NCBI GenBank assembly: GCA_002305965.1 | Contig: DBRM01000046.1 | Coordinates: 30,867-42,472, forward strand | Length of the DNA stretch: 11,606 nucleotides | From: Syntrophomonas sp. UBA1368 | Lineage (GTDB): Bacteria; Bacillota; Syntrophomonadia; Syntrophomonadales; Syntrophomonadaceae | Reading direction: 5' to 3' | In this document: in pieces, positions 1 to 6,153 of the stretch | How the letters are laid out: the number at the start of each line of letters is the position of its first letter | Position numbering within the stretch: position 1 is the stretch's first letter | Translations under genes and position numbers: made by a program | The notes under the pieces: model-generated | What the model was told of the DNA's origin: nothing | The model's database searches: none | The model's input: the letters and a program-made list of their open reading frames with translations, nothing else

Positions 1-86
1 AACCCGAAACATTTCTCACAGTCGCCCCTGAGACTGCCGCTTTGATCTGCTATAAAGCAACCTTGTTCATCGATATTATCAGCCAA
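1..86 (-). CDS. Partial 5' end of a protein, possibly pentapeptide-repeat family
   Basis: An open frame on the minus strand begins with TTG at 84-86 and runs off the left edge. A GAGGAG ribosome binding site (96-101) lies 9 nt upstream, which is what makes me call it a gene. Only 28 residues are visible; they start MADNIDEQGCF and end in CEKCFG. A CxxCFG motif near the N terminus reminds me of Firmicute pentapeptide-repeat proteins that carry a cysteine-rich segment (CxxCFGLCC) before the repeats, but the repeats themselves would lie outside the window, so the family is a guess from memory. An ATG in another frame (from base 70 downwards) meets a stop after six codons and is not an alternative. 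The gene follows the hydroxylase operon in the same direction after a 98-nt gap and may be separate from it. Confidence 0.45.
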   Translation of the reverse strand, partial: MADNIDEQGCFIADQSGSLRGDCEKCFG

Positions 87-184
87 TATTTTTTACTCCT
101 CAACTCTTTATTGATTAATACTAATCTAACAGAAATACAAGGGCTGGGAAATAAAAAAGGCTCAAATGGTGTTTTTCCCTATGC
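87..184. other. Intergenic spacer downstream of the molybdenum hydroxylase operon
   Basis: AT-rich spacer. On the minus strand a GGGAAA and a TTTCCC arm flank a stretch containing a six-T run (about 140-180). This could act as a weak terminator for the hydroxylase operon, but the stem is short and the loop long. No promoter for the left-edge gene is convincing. Confidence 0.3.
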
Positions 185-652
185 CTATTGACTGGGCAAA
201 ACCGATCGAATCGCTTCCATGATCTCCTGGTAGCTGGTACAGCGGCAGATATTGGATTGAAGCCATTCATGAATCACCTCATCACTGGCATCAGGGTGGA
301 TATTTATCAGCCCCTGGCAGTTCATAATAAATCCTGGTGTACAATACCCGCACTGAAAAGCAAATTTATCAACAAAGGCTTGTTGGATCGGTACTTTGTC
401 CAGTCCCTCGATGGTAGTTACTTCATGCCCAATAGCCTCTGCAGCCAGCATGAGACAAGACTTTACCGGCCAGCCGTCCACCAGTACAGTACAGGCACCG
501 CAATCCCCATTTTCACAGCCTGGTTTGGCTCCGGTCAGTCCCAATCGCTCTCTTAAGAAAAAAAGCAGTGTATCTGAAGGTCGTGCCAGGGCTTTTCTGA
601 TTTCTCCATTTATATGTAATTCGATCAAACTTTCGTTAAGAATTTGTAACAT
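185..652 (-). CDS. Molybdenum hydroxylase, small [2Fe-2S] subunit
   Basis: Iron-sulfur subunit (155 aa, the usual family length) of a xanthine-dehydrogenase-family enzyme. It passes electrons from the molybdenum centre to the FAD of the medium subunit. The N-terminal plant-type ferredoxin fold has C46, C51, C54 and C66 (motif CENGDCGAC...C). The C-terminal helical domain has C101, C104, C136 and C138 (CGYC...CRC), the second [2Fe-2S] cluster next to the pterin. The usual CRCTGYQ reads CRCTSYQ here. I place the start at the ATG at 650-652 because GGAG at 660-663 sits 7 nt before it; an in-frame ATG at 670 has no better site. The gene overlaps the end of the medium subunit by 17 nt, so the two are translationally coupled. 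It is the last gene of the large-medium-small operon. Substrate unknown. Confidence 0.93.
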   Translation of the reverse strand: MLQILNESLIELHINGEIRKALARPSDTLLFFLRERLGLTGAKPGCENGDCGACTVLVDGWPVKSCLMLAAEAIGHEVTTIEGLDKVPIQQAFVDKFAFQCGYCTPGFIMNCQGLINIHPDASDEVIHEWLQSNICRCTSYQEIMEAIRSVLPSQ

Positions 653-1484
653 TGCCGGTCTCCAATTCATTTACAATGCTGGTAAGCAAATGCTTTAAGA
701 TAAAGGTACGATAACCAGCTGAACCTTCCAGATTATCCGGAACGGCTGCAGGTAATTTGTTCAAAGCTTGTTCTACCCGCTGTTCCAAAGTCAGGTTAAT
801 ATCATTCAAAGCTTCTTCCATTTCTACGGAGCGGAATGGAAAATTTACCAGACCACTGAAGGCAGCACGCACCTGGTTATCAGTCAGTAATGCACAGACG
901 GTCAGCAGCGGGTAATGGATCTTGTCTTCCTTGGTCCGTTTCACATGTACATAAGGACAGGATACGTAGTTCCTGGGGATATGTACCTGCACTAATAACT
1001 CACCCCGATTAAGCTGCATCCGCTTTGAAAAAACTTCATTGATGGGTACTCTACGCGCGTTCTTGACTGAGGCGATCACCAAGTATGCATTAGTCAGCAG
1101 CAGGGGCAGGACCGCTTCACGGTAAATGATGGTGCCGCACAGATTCCCCCCCAAAGTGATCTTGTTTTGTATTGTGTGATCTGCTACCCGGGCACATGCC
1201 TGGGCTAAAAGCGGGAACAAATTGGCTTCATGGATCTGGGTCAAAGTGACTCCGGCCCCGATAACCAGATCATCACCATTGAATTCCATTGCTTTTAATT
1301 CAGGGATCTCCTTTACATCGATCACTGCTCCGGTAGTGATGCTGCTCATGCGGGCCATACTAATGATCTCAGTCCCTCCTGCATAAAATACAGGGTTTTT
1401 TCCACTTTCTTCAAGGGTCTGAAAAATGTCAGCGGCATTTGTAATACTCTGTGGTCGATAATATTCAAAATCAAAGGGAATCAT
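636..1484 (-). CDS. Molybdenum hydroxylase, medium FAD-binding subunit
   Basis: FAD subunit (282 aa) of the same xanthine-dehydrogenase-family complex; it takes electrons from the iron-sulfur subunit and hands them to the external acceptor. The FAD-binding motifs are visible: AGGTE at residues 35-39 (usually AGGTD) and the ITLGGNL segment at 109-115. The C-terminal third (about 170-280) fits the CO-dehydrogenase flavoprotein C-terminal domain. There is no insertion of about 40 residues carrying cysteines, as 4-hydroxybenzoyl-CoA reductase has for its extra [4Fe-4S] cluster, so an ordinary hydroxylase/dehydrogenase is more likely than that reductase. The ATG at 1484 is preceded by AGGGAGG with a 6-nt spacer. 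It overlaps the large-subunit gene by 14 nt upstream and the small-subunit gene downstream. Confidence 0.93.
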   Translation of the reverse strand: MIPFDFEYYRPQSITNAADIFQTLEESGKNPVFYAGGTEIISMARMSSITTGAVIDVKEIPELKAMEFNGDDLVIGAGVTLTQIHEANLFPLLAQACARVADHTIQNKITLGGNLCGTIIYREAVLPLLLTNAYLVIASVKNARRVPINEVFSKRMQLNRGELLVQVHIPRNYVSCPYVHVKRTKEDKIHYPLLTVCALLTDNQVRAAFSGLVNFPFRSVEMEEALNDINLTLEQRVEQALNKLPAAVPDNLEGSAGYRTFILKHLLTSIVNELETGNVTNS

Positions 1485-3813
1485 TTTGGGCCTCCCTGAG
1501 CTTTTTCCAGATCAATTCCGGGGTGACCGGCACCTGATCCAACTCTACTCCGGCGGCCAGACTTAAGGCATTTACCAATGCGGCATGAATACCTATGATC
1601 CCATGTTCAGCCAGGCCCCGGGAGCCGTAAGGTCCGTTGACATTCGGTGTTTCCACCCAATCCACCAAGTATTCCGGCTGTTCTCCGATCCGTATCACCT
1701 TGTATGTACGCAAACTGGTATTTTGCAGTTCCTGGTCAGCACTCCACAGGAAAGCTTCCCTGCTGCCCAATCCCAACCCCATACCCATAGCCCCCATAAC
1801 TAATCCTTTGGCACTTTTGGGATTGATTACTTTACCGGCATCGAGAACGGTAGCGGCTTTTATGATTCTATAAGTATAGTCAGCGGTATTCAGTTCCACT
1901 TCCACTGCCTGGACACCGGGAGTGAGAAAAGGGCCCGGCTGCCCTTTGCCGGTTTCCTGGTCCATGGCGGTAAGATGAGGCATAATGTAGGATCCCCTTC
2001 CAATGATCTGTCTTCCCACAGTATTGCCATTCGGATATTTAAAACCATGTACGATATCTTTATATTCCACATAAAATTCCGGATTTTCTTTAAGATATAC
2101 TCTTTCATGTTGAAAATCCAGATCTTCCGGTGAACACTTGAGGGCCATGGCACCAAGGTTTATTAATTGACCAATGGCATCATTTGCTGCTGTTAAAACA
2201 GCCCGCCCCACCAAAAAAGTAGACATACTTGCTACGGTTTTCCAATCATGGGGACTGGTACGGGTATCAACCTCCATTTGAACATAGATCCGGTCAATAT
2301 CCATTCGCAGTCTTTCAGCCAGTATCTGGGCCAATGTTGTCCTGGTTGAAGGCCCAATCTCCACGGCCCCTACTTGCAGATTGGCGCTGCCATCAGAATT
2401 AAAGGAAACTATAGCTGCAGCAAAAGCATCCGTTGGAGAACTGGAGGTTTTCCAGAAACAAGCGATTCCTTTTGCTTTGATACGGTTGTTCCCCATATCG
2501 ATACGGTTCCCTTCCTCCCAATTAATTAACTTTTGTATTTTTTCAATACATCCGGGTAAATAGCCCAAAATGCTCGGTGTTAGTCTAACCTGTGTAGGAG
2601 TGGTATCTCCTGATTGAATGGCATTTATACGCCTTAATTCCAGCGGATTCATGTGCAGGGCGGCTGCCAGTTTATCCATCATCCGCTCAACGGCAAAGGT
2701 CATTGAAGAATGTCCGAATCCACGGAATGAAGTAGCAAAAGTATGATTTGTGTAAATGCAGTATGCATCACACCAAACATTTTCAAGCCGGTATGGTCCA
2801 GTGCAGCTCATCGCCATGGCAGAGGTCATTCTTGGTCCAGTATCAGCGTAAGCCCCGGTCCCGACCAAAAAAGTGTATTCCCCGGCAACCAGCTTGCCGT
2901 CCTTCCTGGCGCCCAATTTCACTGTAGCTTCCAATGCCAGTTTACCTGGAGCGCTGGCGATATCCTGTTCCCGGGAATTCTTTATGAGGACTGGCTGCCC
3001 GCCCACTGCTTTCGAAGCCATGACGGCAAGGTATTCCAGATTCGTAGATGCTTTCCCTCCATATCCACCCCCAACCAGAGGTACCCGGACTACAACCTTT
3101 CCCAGGTCTACTTTGAAATGTTGGCTGATCAGCTTGCGCACAGCGAATGGTGATTGAGAGCTGGTATCAACGATGATTTGTCCATCCGGAAGAATTTCAG
3201 CTTTGGCATTATGCGGTTCCATGGCAATATGATCTGATGAAGGAAGCGAAAAAGATCCTTCCACGATTACCTCAGCTTCATTCCAGCCCTTGTTGATATC
3301 TCCTTTACGGATCTTGATCTGATGGCAAATATTAGTGTTTTGAACCGGATACACTTCCGGAATCACTTTTTTATAAGAGCCCAGTTGATCATGAACCAAA
3401 GGGGATTCTGATTTGATCGCCTCCCGTGGCGAATTGACCGTGGGAAGTTTCTCATACTCAATTTTGATCCTGGCTGCAGCCGCACACGCTTCGAATTCAC
3501 TGCGGGCAATAACCAGGGCAACCGGTTCTCCATAATAGCGCACTTTTCCTTTAGCCAAAGGAGGCCGGTCCTCCAGAACTGAACCGGTCAAATCAGGATA
3601 GCTGTCACCCGTCAGAATAGCCTTAACACCGGCCATCATTCTTGCTCCCTGAAGATGGATACTTTTTATATTTCCATGGGCACAGGTGCTGGTTACCAAA
3701 ACTCCATGCAATAATCCCGGAGAAGAAATGTCAGCATTATACAAAGCCCTGCCGGTTACTTTCTCCCAGGCATCTTTGCGAATAACATCATTTCCTATGG
3801 ATTGGAACTCCAA
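1471..3813 (-). CDS. Molybdenum hydroxylase, large molybdopterin-binding subunit (xanthine dehydrogenase family)
   Basis: Catalytic subunit (780 aa) holding the Mo-pterin cofactor; it hydroxylates an unidentified substrate, probably a heterocycle or aldehyde. Visible landmarks: a small aldehyde-oxidase a/b-hammerhead domain (about 10-130), SSQSPF with the conserved Gln at 220, GGGYGGK at 248-254, FRGFG at 363-367, and GPYGSRGLAE with the putative catalytic Glu at 736. The GQGxxT pterin-binding loop reads GPSTRTT (487-493), so its Gln is lost. Start: an upstream in-frame TTG at 3858 has no ribosome binding site, whereas AGGAGG (3823-3828) lies 9 nt before the TTG at 3811-3813, giving an N terminus MEFQSIGNDVIRKDAWEKVTG that matches the family pattern. 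First gene of the operon, divergent from the coat genes. Annotating it as xanthine dehydrogenase proper would overreach. Confidence 0.9.
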   Translation of the reverse strand: MEFQSIGNDVIRKDAWEKVTGRALYNADISSPGLLHGVLVTSTCAHGNIKSIHLQGARMMAGVKAILTGDSYPDLTGSVLEDRPPLAKGKVRYYGEPVALVIARSEFEACAAAARIKIEYEKLPTVNSPREAIKSESPLVHDQLGSYKKVIPEVYPVQNTNICHQIKIRKGDINKGWNEAEVIVEGSFSLPSSDHIAMEPHNAKAEILPDGQIIVDTSSQSPFAVRKLISQHFKVDLGKVVVRVPLVGGGYGGKASTNLEYLAVMASKAVGGQPVLIKNSREQDIASAPGKLALEATVKLGARKDGKLVAGEYTFLVGTGAYADTGPRMTSAMAMSCTGPYRLENVWCDAYCIYTNHTFATSFRGFGHSSMTFAVERMMDKLAAALHMNPLELRRINAIQSGDTTPTQVRLTPSILGYLPGCIEKIQKLINWEEGNRIDMGNNRIKAKGIACFWKTSSSPTDAFAAAIVSFNSDGSANLQVGAVEIGPSTRTTLAQILAERLRMDIDRIYVQMEVDTRTSPHDWKTVASMSTFLVGRAVLTAANDAIGQLINLGAMALKCSPEDLDFQHERVYLKENPEFYVEYKDIVHGFKYPNGNTVGRQIIGRGSYIMPHLTAMDQETGKGQPGPFLTPGVQAVEVELNTADYTYRIIKAATVLDAGKVINPKSAKGLVMGAMGMGLGLGSREAFLWSADQELQNTSLRTYKVIRIGEQPEYLVDWVETPNVNGPYGSRGLAEHGIIGIHAALVNALSLAAGVELDQVPVTPELIWKKLREAQNDSL

Positions 3814-4003
3814 GCACAGATTCCTCCTATTTTTATTATTCTTATTTATATCTCCCAAACATACGGATATTATTCGCTGGTTTTGAATATCAGATTACAA
3901 GTATCTGCCAAGTTCAATGGATGTTAGGGCTTAATATTTTTGCATACCACGAGAATAATTGCGCACCCTAATAAGTAGATTTGAAAGGAGGTAGTTTTTC
4001 GTT
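3814..4003. other. Divergent intergenic region between the hydroxylase operon and coat genes
   Basis: This 190-nt AT-rich region must hold promoters for both directions. For the hydroxylase operon I see only a poor sigma-A candidate on the minus strand (TTGGCA around 3911-3916, 16 nt from a weak TATTCA). The plus-strand candidate is listed separately. No clear operator palindrome was found. Confidence 0.5.
3941..3970 (+). promoter_or_regulatory. Candidate forespore (sigma-G-like) promoter for the coat genes
   Basis: TGCATA at 3941-3946 and CACCCTA at 3964-3970 are separated by 17 nt. This resembles the Bacillus sigma-G pattern (TGAATA, 17-18 nt, CATACTA), with five matches in each box. The start of transcription would fall near 3977, just before the ribosome binding site. 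Coat genes are more often under mother-cell sigma-E or sigma-K, whose CATA-type -10 element could also be read at 3943-3950, so the sigma factor is uncertain. Confidence 0.28.
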
Positions 4004-4201
4004 ATGCAACTATCGACAAGGGAACTTTTGTATCTGGAAGACTGCAGCAAGATGATGGAAGCGATACAGAAAACATGTCAACACGCCATGAGCGAGTGTA
4101 CTGATCCCCAGGTAAAAAGCCTTATTCAAAAAATGGGCAGCGAGCATAACCAGTTAATCCAGAGTTCAGCTTCATTTGTTTCAAGAAGCAGTATGCAGTA
4201 A
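4004..4201 (+). CDS. Small spore-coat-associated protein (CotF-like)
   Basis: A 65-residue helical protein with the N-terminal pattern LSTRELLYLEDCSKMM. Such short ferritin-like or coiled proteins commonly precede a CotF-family coat gene in spore-forming Clostridia. It probably sits in the spore coat and may pair with the next gene product. A strong AAAGGAGG (3984-3991) lies 12 nt upstream of the ATG, a slightly long spacing. Its stop codon overlaps the ribosome binding site of the following gene, so the pair is certainly co-expressed. Two cysteines (residues 14 and 25) and a charged, glutamine-rich composition are visible. No signal peptide or membrane segment is present, as expected for a protein assembled from the mother cell. 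The family is assigned from pattern and context, not a full motif. Confidence 0.72.
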   Translation: MQLSTRELLYLEDCSKMMEAIQKTCQHAMSECTDPQVKSLIQKMGSEHNQLIQSSASFVSRSSMQ

Positions 4202-4214
4202 GGAGGAAGTTGTA

Positions 4215-4484
4215 ATGTCAAAAGATATGGAATGGATGGGCATCCTTTTATATGAACACAAGCTGGCCGCCAGCATGCTGACCAGCAGCGTTCTCGAAAG
4301 TGCTGACCCACAGCTAAGGCAGCATTTTACCAGCATGCTCAATCAGACCTTTGATCACCAAAAACAAATCTTTGATGTGATGAATCAAAAAGGTTGGTAT
4401 AAAGTTGCGCCGGCCCCGCAGGAAGAATTAACCCGTATTCAGCAAAGTTTTTCCCAGATGCAGCAGCAGCAACAGCAAATGTAA
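4215..4484 (+). CDS. Spore coat protein, CotF family
   Basis: An 89-residue protein carrying the conserved core of the CotF coat domain: a helix, then LTSSVLESADPQLRQHFTSM (residues 23-42), and MNQKGWY at 56-62 (typically MNQRGWY), followed by proline-rich and glutamine-rich ends. The last residues form a run of six glutamines bounded by methionines. CotF-type proteins are structural components of the endospore coat. I start at the ATG at 4215 because AGGAGG (4201-4206) lies 8 nt upstream; an in-frame ATG at 4176 would overlap the preceding gene and lacks a site. It is the second gene of the pair and is followed by a hairpin terminator. The presence of this gene is the main evidence that the host makes endospores. 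Confidence 0.9.
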   Translation: MSKDMEWMGILLYEHKLAASMLTSSVLESADPQLRQHFTSMLNQTFDHQKQIFDVMNQKGWYKVAPAPQEELTRIQQSFSQMQQQQQQM

Positions 4485-4542
4485 GGAGCAACAGGCCGGT
4501 TTTCTAATCGTTGAACCAAAGTCCAGTTTTATATGACAGTTA

Positions 4543-4570
4543 AACCCGTCAATGAATTTATTGGCGGGTT
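4543..4570 (+). terminator. Terminator after the coat gene pair
   Basis: An 11-bp stem with one G-U pair (arms 4543-4553 and 4560-4570) closes a 6-nt loop and is followed by an AT-rich tail (ATTAATTTAA). It lies 58 nt after the CotF stop and separates the coat genes from the transporter unit. The U-tract is interrupted, so termination may be moderate. Confidence 0.7.
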
Positions 4571-4716
4571 ATTAATTTAAATCATGAATTCGTGCCATAG
4601 CAAATATAATTTGATAATCCTAAATTTTTTCTTGGGTTTCTTATCTCATTGCTCCTGGACCGGACTATTAAATATCTGTCTTTTTTACGAAAACTATACC
4701 CAAATGTTTCGAAATT
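4571..4716. other. Intergenic spacer with no gene seen
   Basis: AT-rich sequence between the coat terminator and the transporter promoter. I find no open frame with a ribosome binding site, no obvious RNA gene and no clear repeat. Confidence 0.6.
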
Positions 4717-4725
4717 TGTTATTAT
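4697..4725 (+). promoter_or_regulatory. Candidate sigma-A promoter with extended -10 for the transporter
   Basis: TGTTATTAT at 4717-4725 is an extended -10 element (TG, one base, TATTAT). A weak -35-like TATACC lies 17 nt upstream at 4697-4702 (three of six consensus bases). Transcription would begin near 4732, giving a leader of about 155 nt before the transporter start, which contains the structured region described separately. Confidence 0.42.
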
Positions 4726-4769
4726 GATTAGGTAGTTTGGTTGGATGGTAAAAAACGGGGTTTAAAAAA

Positions 4770-4857
4770 GCAGGATGGTAGCATGGCAGGCAAATAACTG
4801 GACACAGACAGTTATGTCTATGTGACATGCTTATCAACTCCTGCGGGAGTTTTTTTT
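4770..4857 (+). promoter_or_regulatory. Structured leader; candidate riboswitch or attenuator
   Basis: Nested pairings read from the sequence: P1 GCAGGA (4770-4775) with TCCTGC (4839-4844); P2 GCATG (4781-4785) with CATGC (4826-4830); P3 ATAACTG (4794-4800) with CAGTTAT (4809-4815) around an 8-nt loop. The loop bases CACA (4803-4806) could pair with TGTG (4821-4824) as a pseudoknot. The 3' strand of P1 shares bases 4839-4841 with the 5' arm of the terminator at 4836-4851, so P1 and terminator cannot coexist, the hallmark of transcription attenuation. I do not recognise any known riboswitch consensus. A 16-codon reading frame (4775-4825, two Trp codons) lies inside and leaves a leader-peptide mechanism possible, though it has no good ribosome binding site. 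Confidence 0.5.
4836..4857 (+). terminator. Intrinsic terminator inside the transporter leader
   Basis: AACTCC (4836-4841) and GGAGTT (4846-4851) form a 6-bp stem with the 4-nt loop TGCG, and eight consecutive T (4850-4857) follow. It lies about 30 nt before the start codon of the transporter and after the coat gene terminator, so its likely role is conditional control of the transporter gene. Confidence 0.72.
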
Positions 4858-4887
4858 GTTGGGAAAAATTATTTGAGGGAGTGTTTT

Positions 4888-6102
4888 ATGATGGTGAAAA
4901 ATATTGGTTGGCGCGTGACGATTGCAGGTATTCTTCTCAATCTTGCCGGTGGGTTTTTATATGCCTGGAGTGTATATGCGGCAGCCCTCATTCAAGAACT
5001 GGGGTTTACAAAGACCCAGGCTATGTTTCCCTACACTGTGGCACTGGCGATGGTAGCACTGATGATGGTACCTGGAGGGAAGTTATTTGATAAATACGGG
5101 CCGCGGGTTGTAGCTTCTGCCGGCGGGGTATTGATGCTCGTGGGTATGATGCTGACTTCTCTGCAAACTACCATACCAGGTTTCGTAGTATTTTTTGGAA
5201 TTATAGTAGGAGCCGGATCGGGGATGTCATACGGGGCTACCATTCCTTCTGCAGTCAAGTGGTTTCCGCCCGCCAAACGCGGTTTGGCATCCGGTTTGGT
5301 TGTGGCAGGGCTCGGTCTGGCAGCAGCCTATGCAGCCCCTCTCACTCAGGCCATTATAAATGCCGTAGGGGTTACGCAAACCTTCCTGATCATAGGGATT
5401 GTATTTGGGGGATTAGTGATCTTGTTTGCGCAGTTCCTGGCTGTGCCTCCAGCCGGATATGTACCCGCTGGTGCACCGTCAGAGACTGCCAGCGGAGCAT
5501 CCGGTAAAAGAGAATTCTCTCCGGCTGAAATGATGAGAACCGTACAATTTTGGATGATTTGGTTTATGTACTGCTTTGGAGCCATTGCCGGCCTGATGGT
5601 AATCGGCCATATAGCTATCATTGCCGGTATCCAGGCTAAGCTTACCTGGGGTTTTGCCCTGGTAGCAATTCTGGCGGTCTTCAATTCCGGCGGCCGTGTC
5701 ATCGGCGGATTTTTGTCAGACCGAATTGGGCGCAACAAGACTCTGGCAATAATGTTTTTACTGCAGGCGGCTAATATGCTGATGTTCGTTAATTATACCA
5801 GCATGACATCCTTAACGGTGGGAGTCTGCATTACCGGCATTGCTTACGGATCACTGCTGGGCATTTTCCCGGCCTTGACTTATGACTTTTTCGGCCTGAA
5901 AAACAGCGGAGTTAATTATGGCCTTGTGTTTACCGCTTTTGGAGCAGCTGGTTTGATCGGCCCGCTGACTGCAGGTAAAATTGTTGATGTTACTGGTTCT
6001 TACAGTTATGCATACTTGGCCGCTGCAGCCATACTGGTGATCGCTGCCATAATGGTCAAGTTTCTCAGTCGGCCGGACCAGGAAGCAGTGATTACACAAT
6101 AA
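4888..6102 (+). CDS. OFA-family MFS transporter (oxalate/formate antiporter type)
   Basis: An integral membrane carrier of 404 aa with about 12 hydrophobic segments, the standard major facilitator length. The early GGFLYAWSVY (21-30) and KWFPPAKRGLASG (124-136) are typical of the oxalate:formate antiporter (OFA) family. Motif A is present in both halves: GGKLFDKYGPR (63-73) and GGFLSDRIGRNK (273-284). A polar central loop spans about 190-215. OFA proteins move small mono- or dicarboxylates; the actual substrate cannot be read here. I start at the ATG at 4888 because GAGGGAG (4875-4881) is 6 nt upstream; extending the frame to 4822 would run through the leader terminator. The acyl-CoA ligase follows 51 nt later, which suggests the imported acid is activated to its CoA thioester. 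Confidence 0.9.
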   Translation: MMVKNIGWRVTIAGILLNLAGGFLYAWSVYAAALIQELGFTKTQAMFPYTVALAMVALMMVPGGKLFDKYGPRVVASAGGVLMLVGMMLTSLQTTIPGFVVFFGIIVGAGSGMSYGATIPSAVKWFPPAKRGLASGLVVAGLGLAAAYAAPLTQAIINAVGVTQTFLIIGIVFGGLVILFAQFLAVPPAGYVPAGAPSETASGASGKREFSPAEMMRTVQFWMIWFMYCFGAIAGLMVIGHIAIIAGIQAKLTWGFALVAILAVFNSGGRVIGGFLSDRIGRNKTLAIMFLLQAANMLMFVNYTSMTSLTVGVCITGIAYGSLLGIFPALTYDFFGLKNSGVNYGLVFTAFGAAGLIGPLTAGKIVDVTGSYSYAYLAAAAILVIAAIMVKFLSRPDQEAVITQ

Positions 6103-6153
6103 ATGCTTATGTATATAAATGGTTTTATATTTTTGAGAAAGGAATGAAAATAC

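Noticed and set aside
185..3813. 4-hydroxybenzoyl-CoA reductase instead of a hydroxylase
   Set aside because: The medium subunit has the ordinary length and lacks the inserted cysteine-bearing loop for a [4Fe-4S] cluster that marks that reductase.
3905..3925. Possible sigma-54 promoter (-24/-12) for the hydroxylase operon on the minus strand
   Set aside because: TTGGCA and a downstream TTGT are present, but the GG-to-GC distance is one base short and the -12 GC is absent.
4731..4835. T-box element in the transporter leader
   Set aside because: The conserved T-box sequence and the antiterminator bulge pattern are not present, and the downstream genes are not amino-acid related.
4822..4887. 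N-terminal extension of the transporter from an ATG at 4822
   Set aside because: It would translate the leader stems and terminator and has no ribosome binding site; the ATG at 4888 has one at ideal spacing.
5346..5738. Open frame of 130 codons antisense to the transporter
   Set aside because: Its composition mirrors the hydrophobic codons of the transporter on the other strand; no motif supports it.
6113..6130. Terminator between the transporter and the acyl-CoA ligase
   Set aside because: The 7-bp stem is made only of A-T pairs and is followed by just four T, so it is unlikely to separate the two genes.
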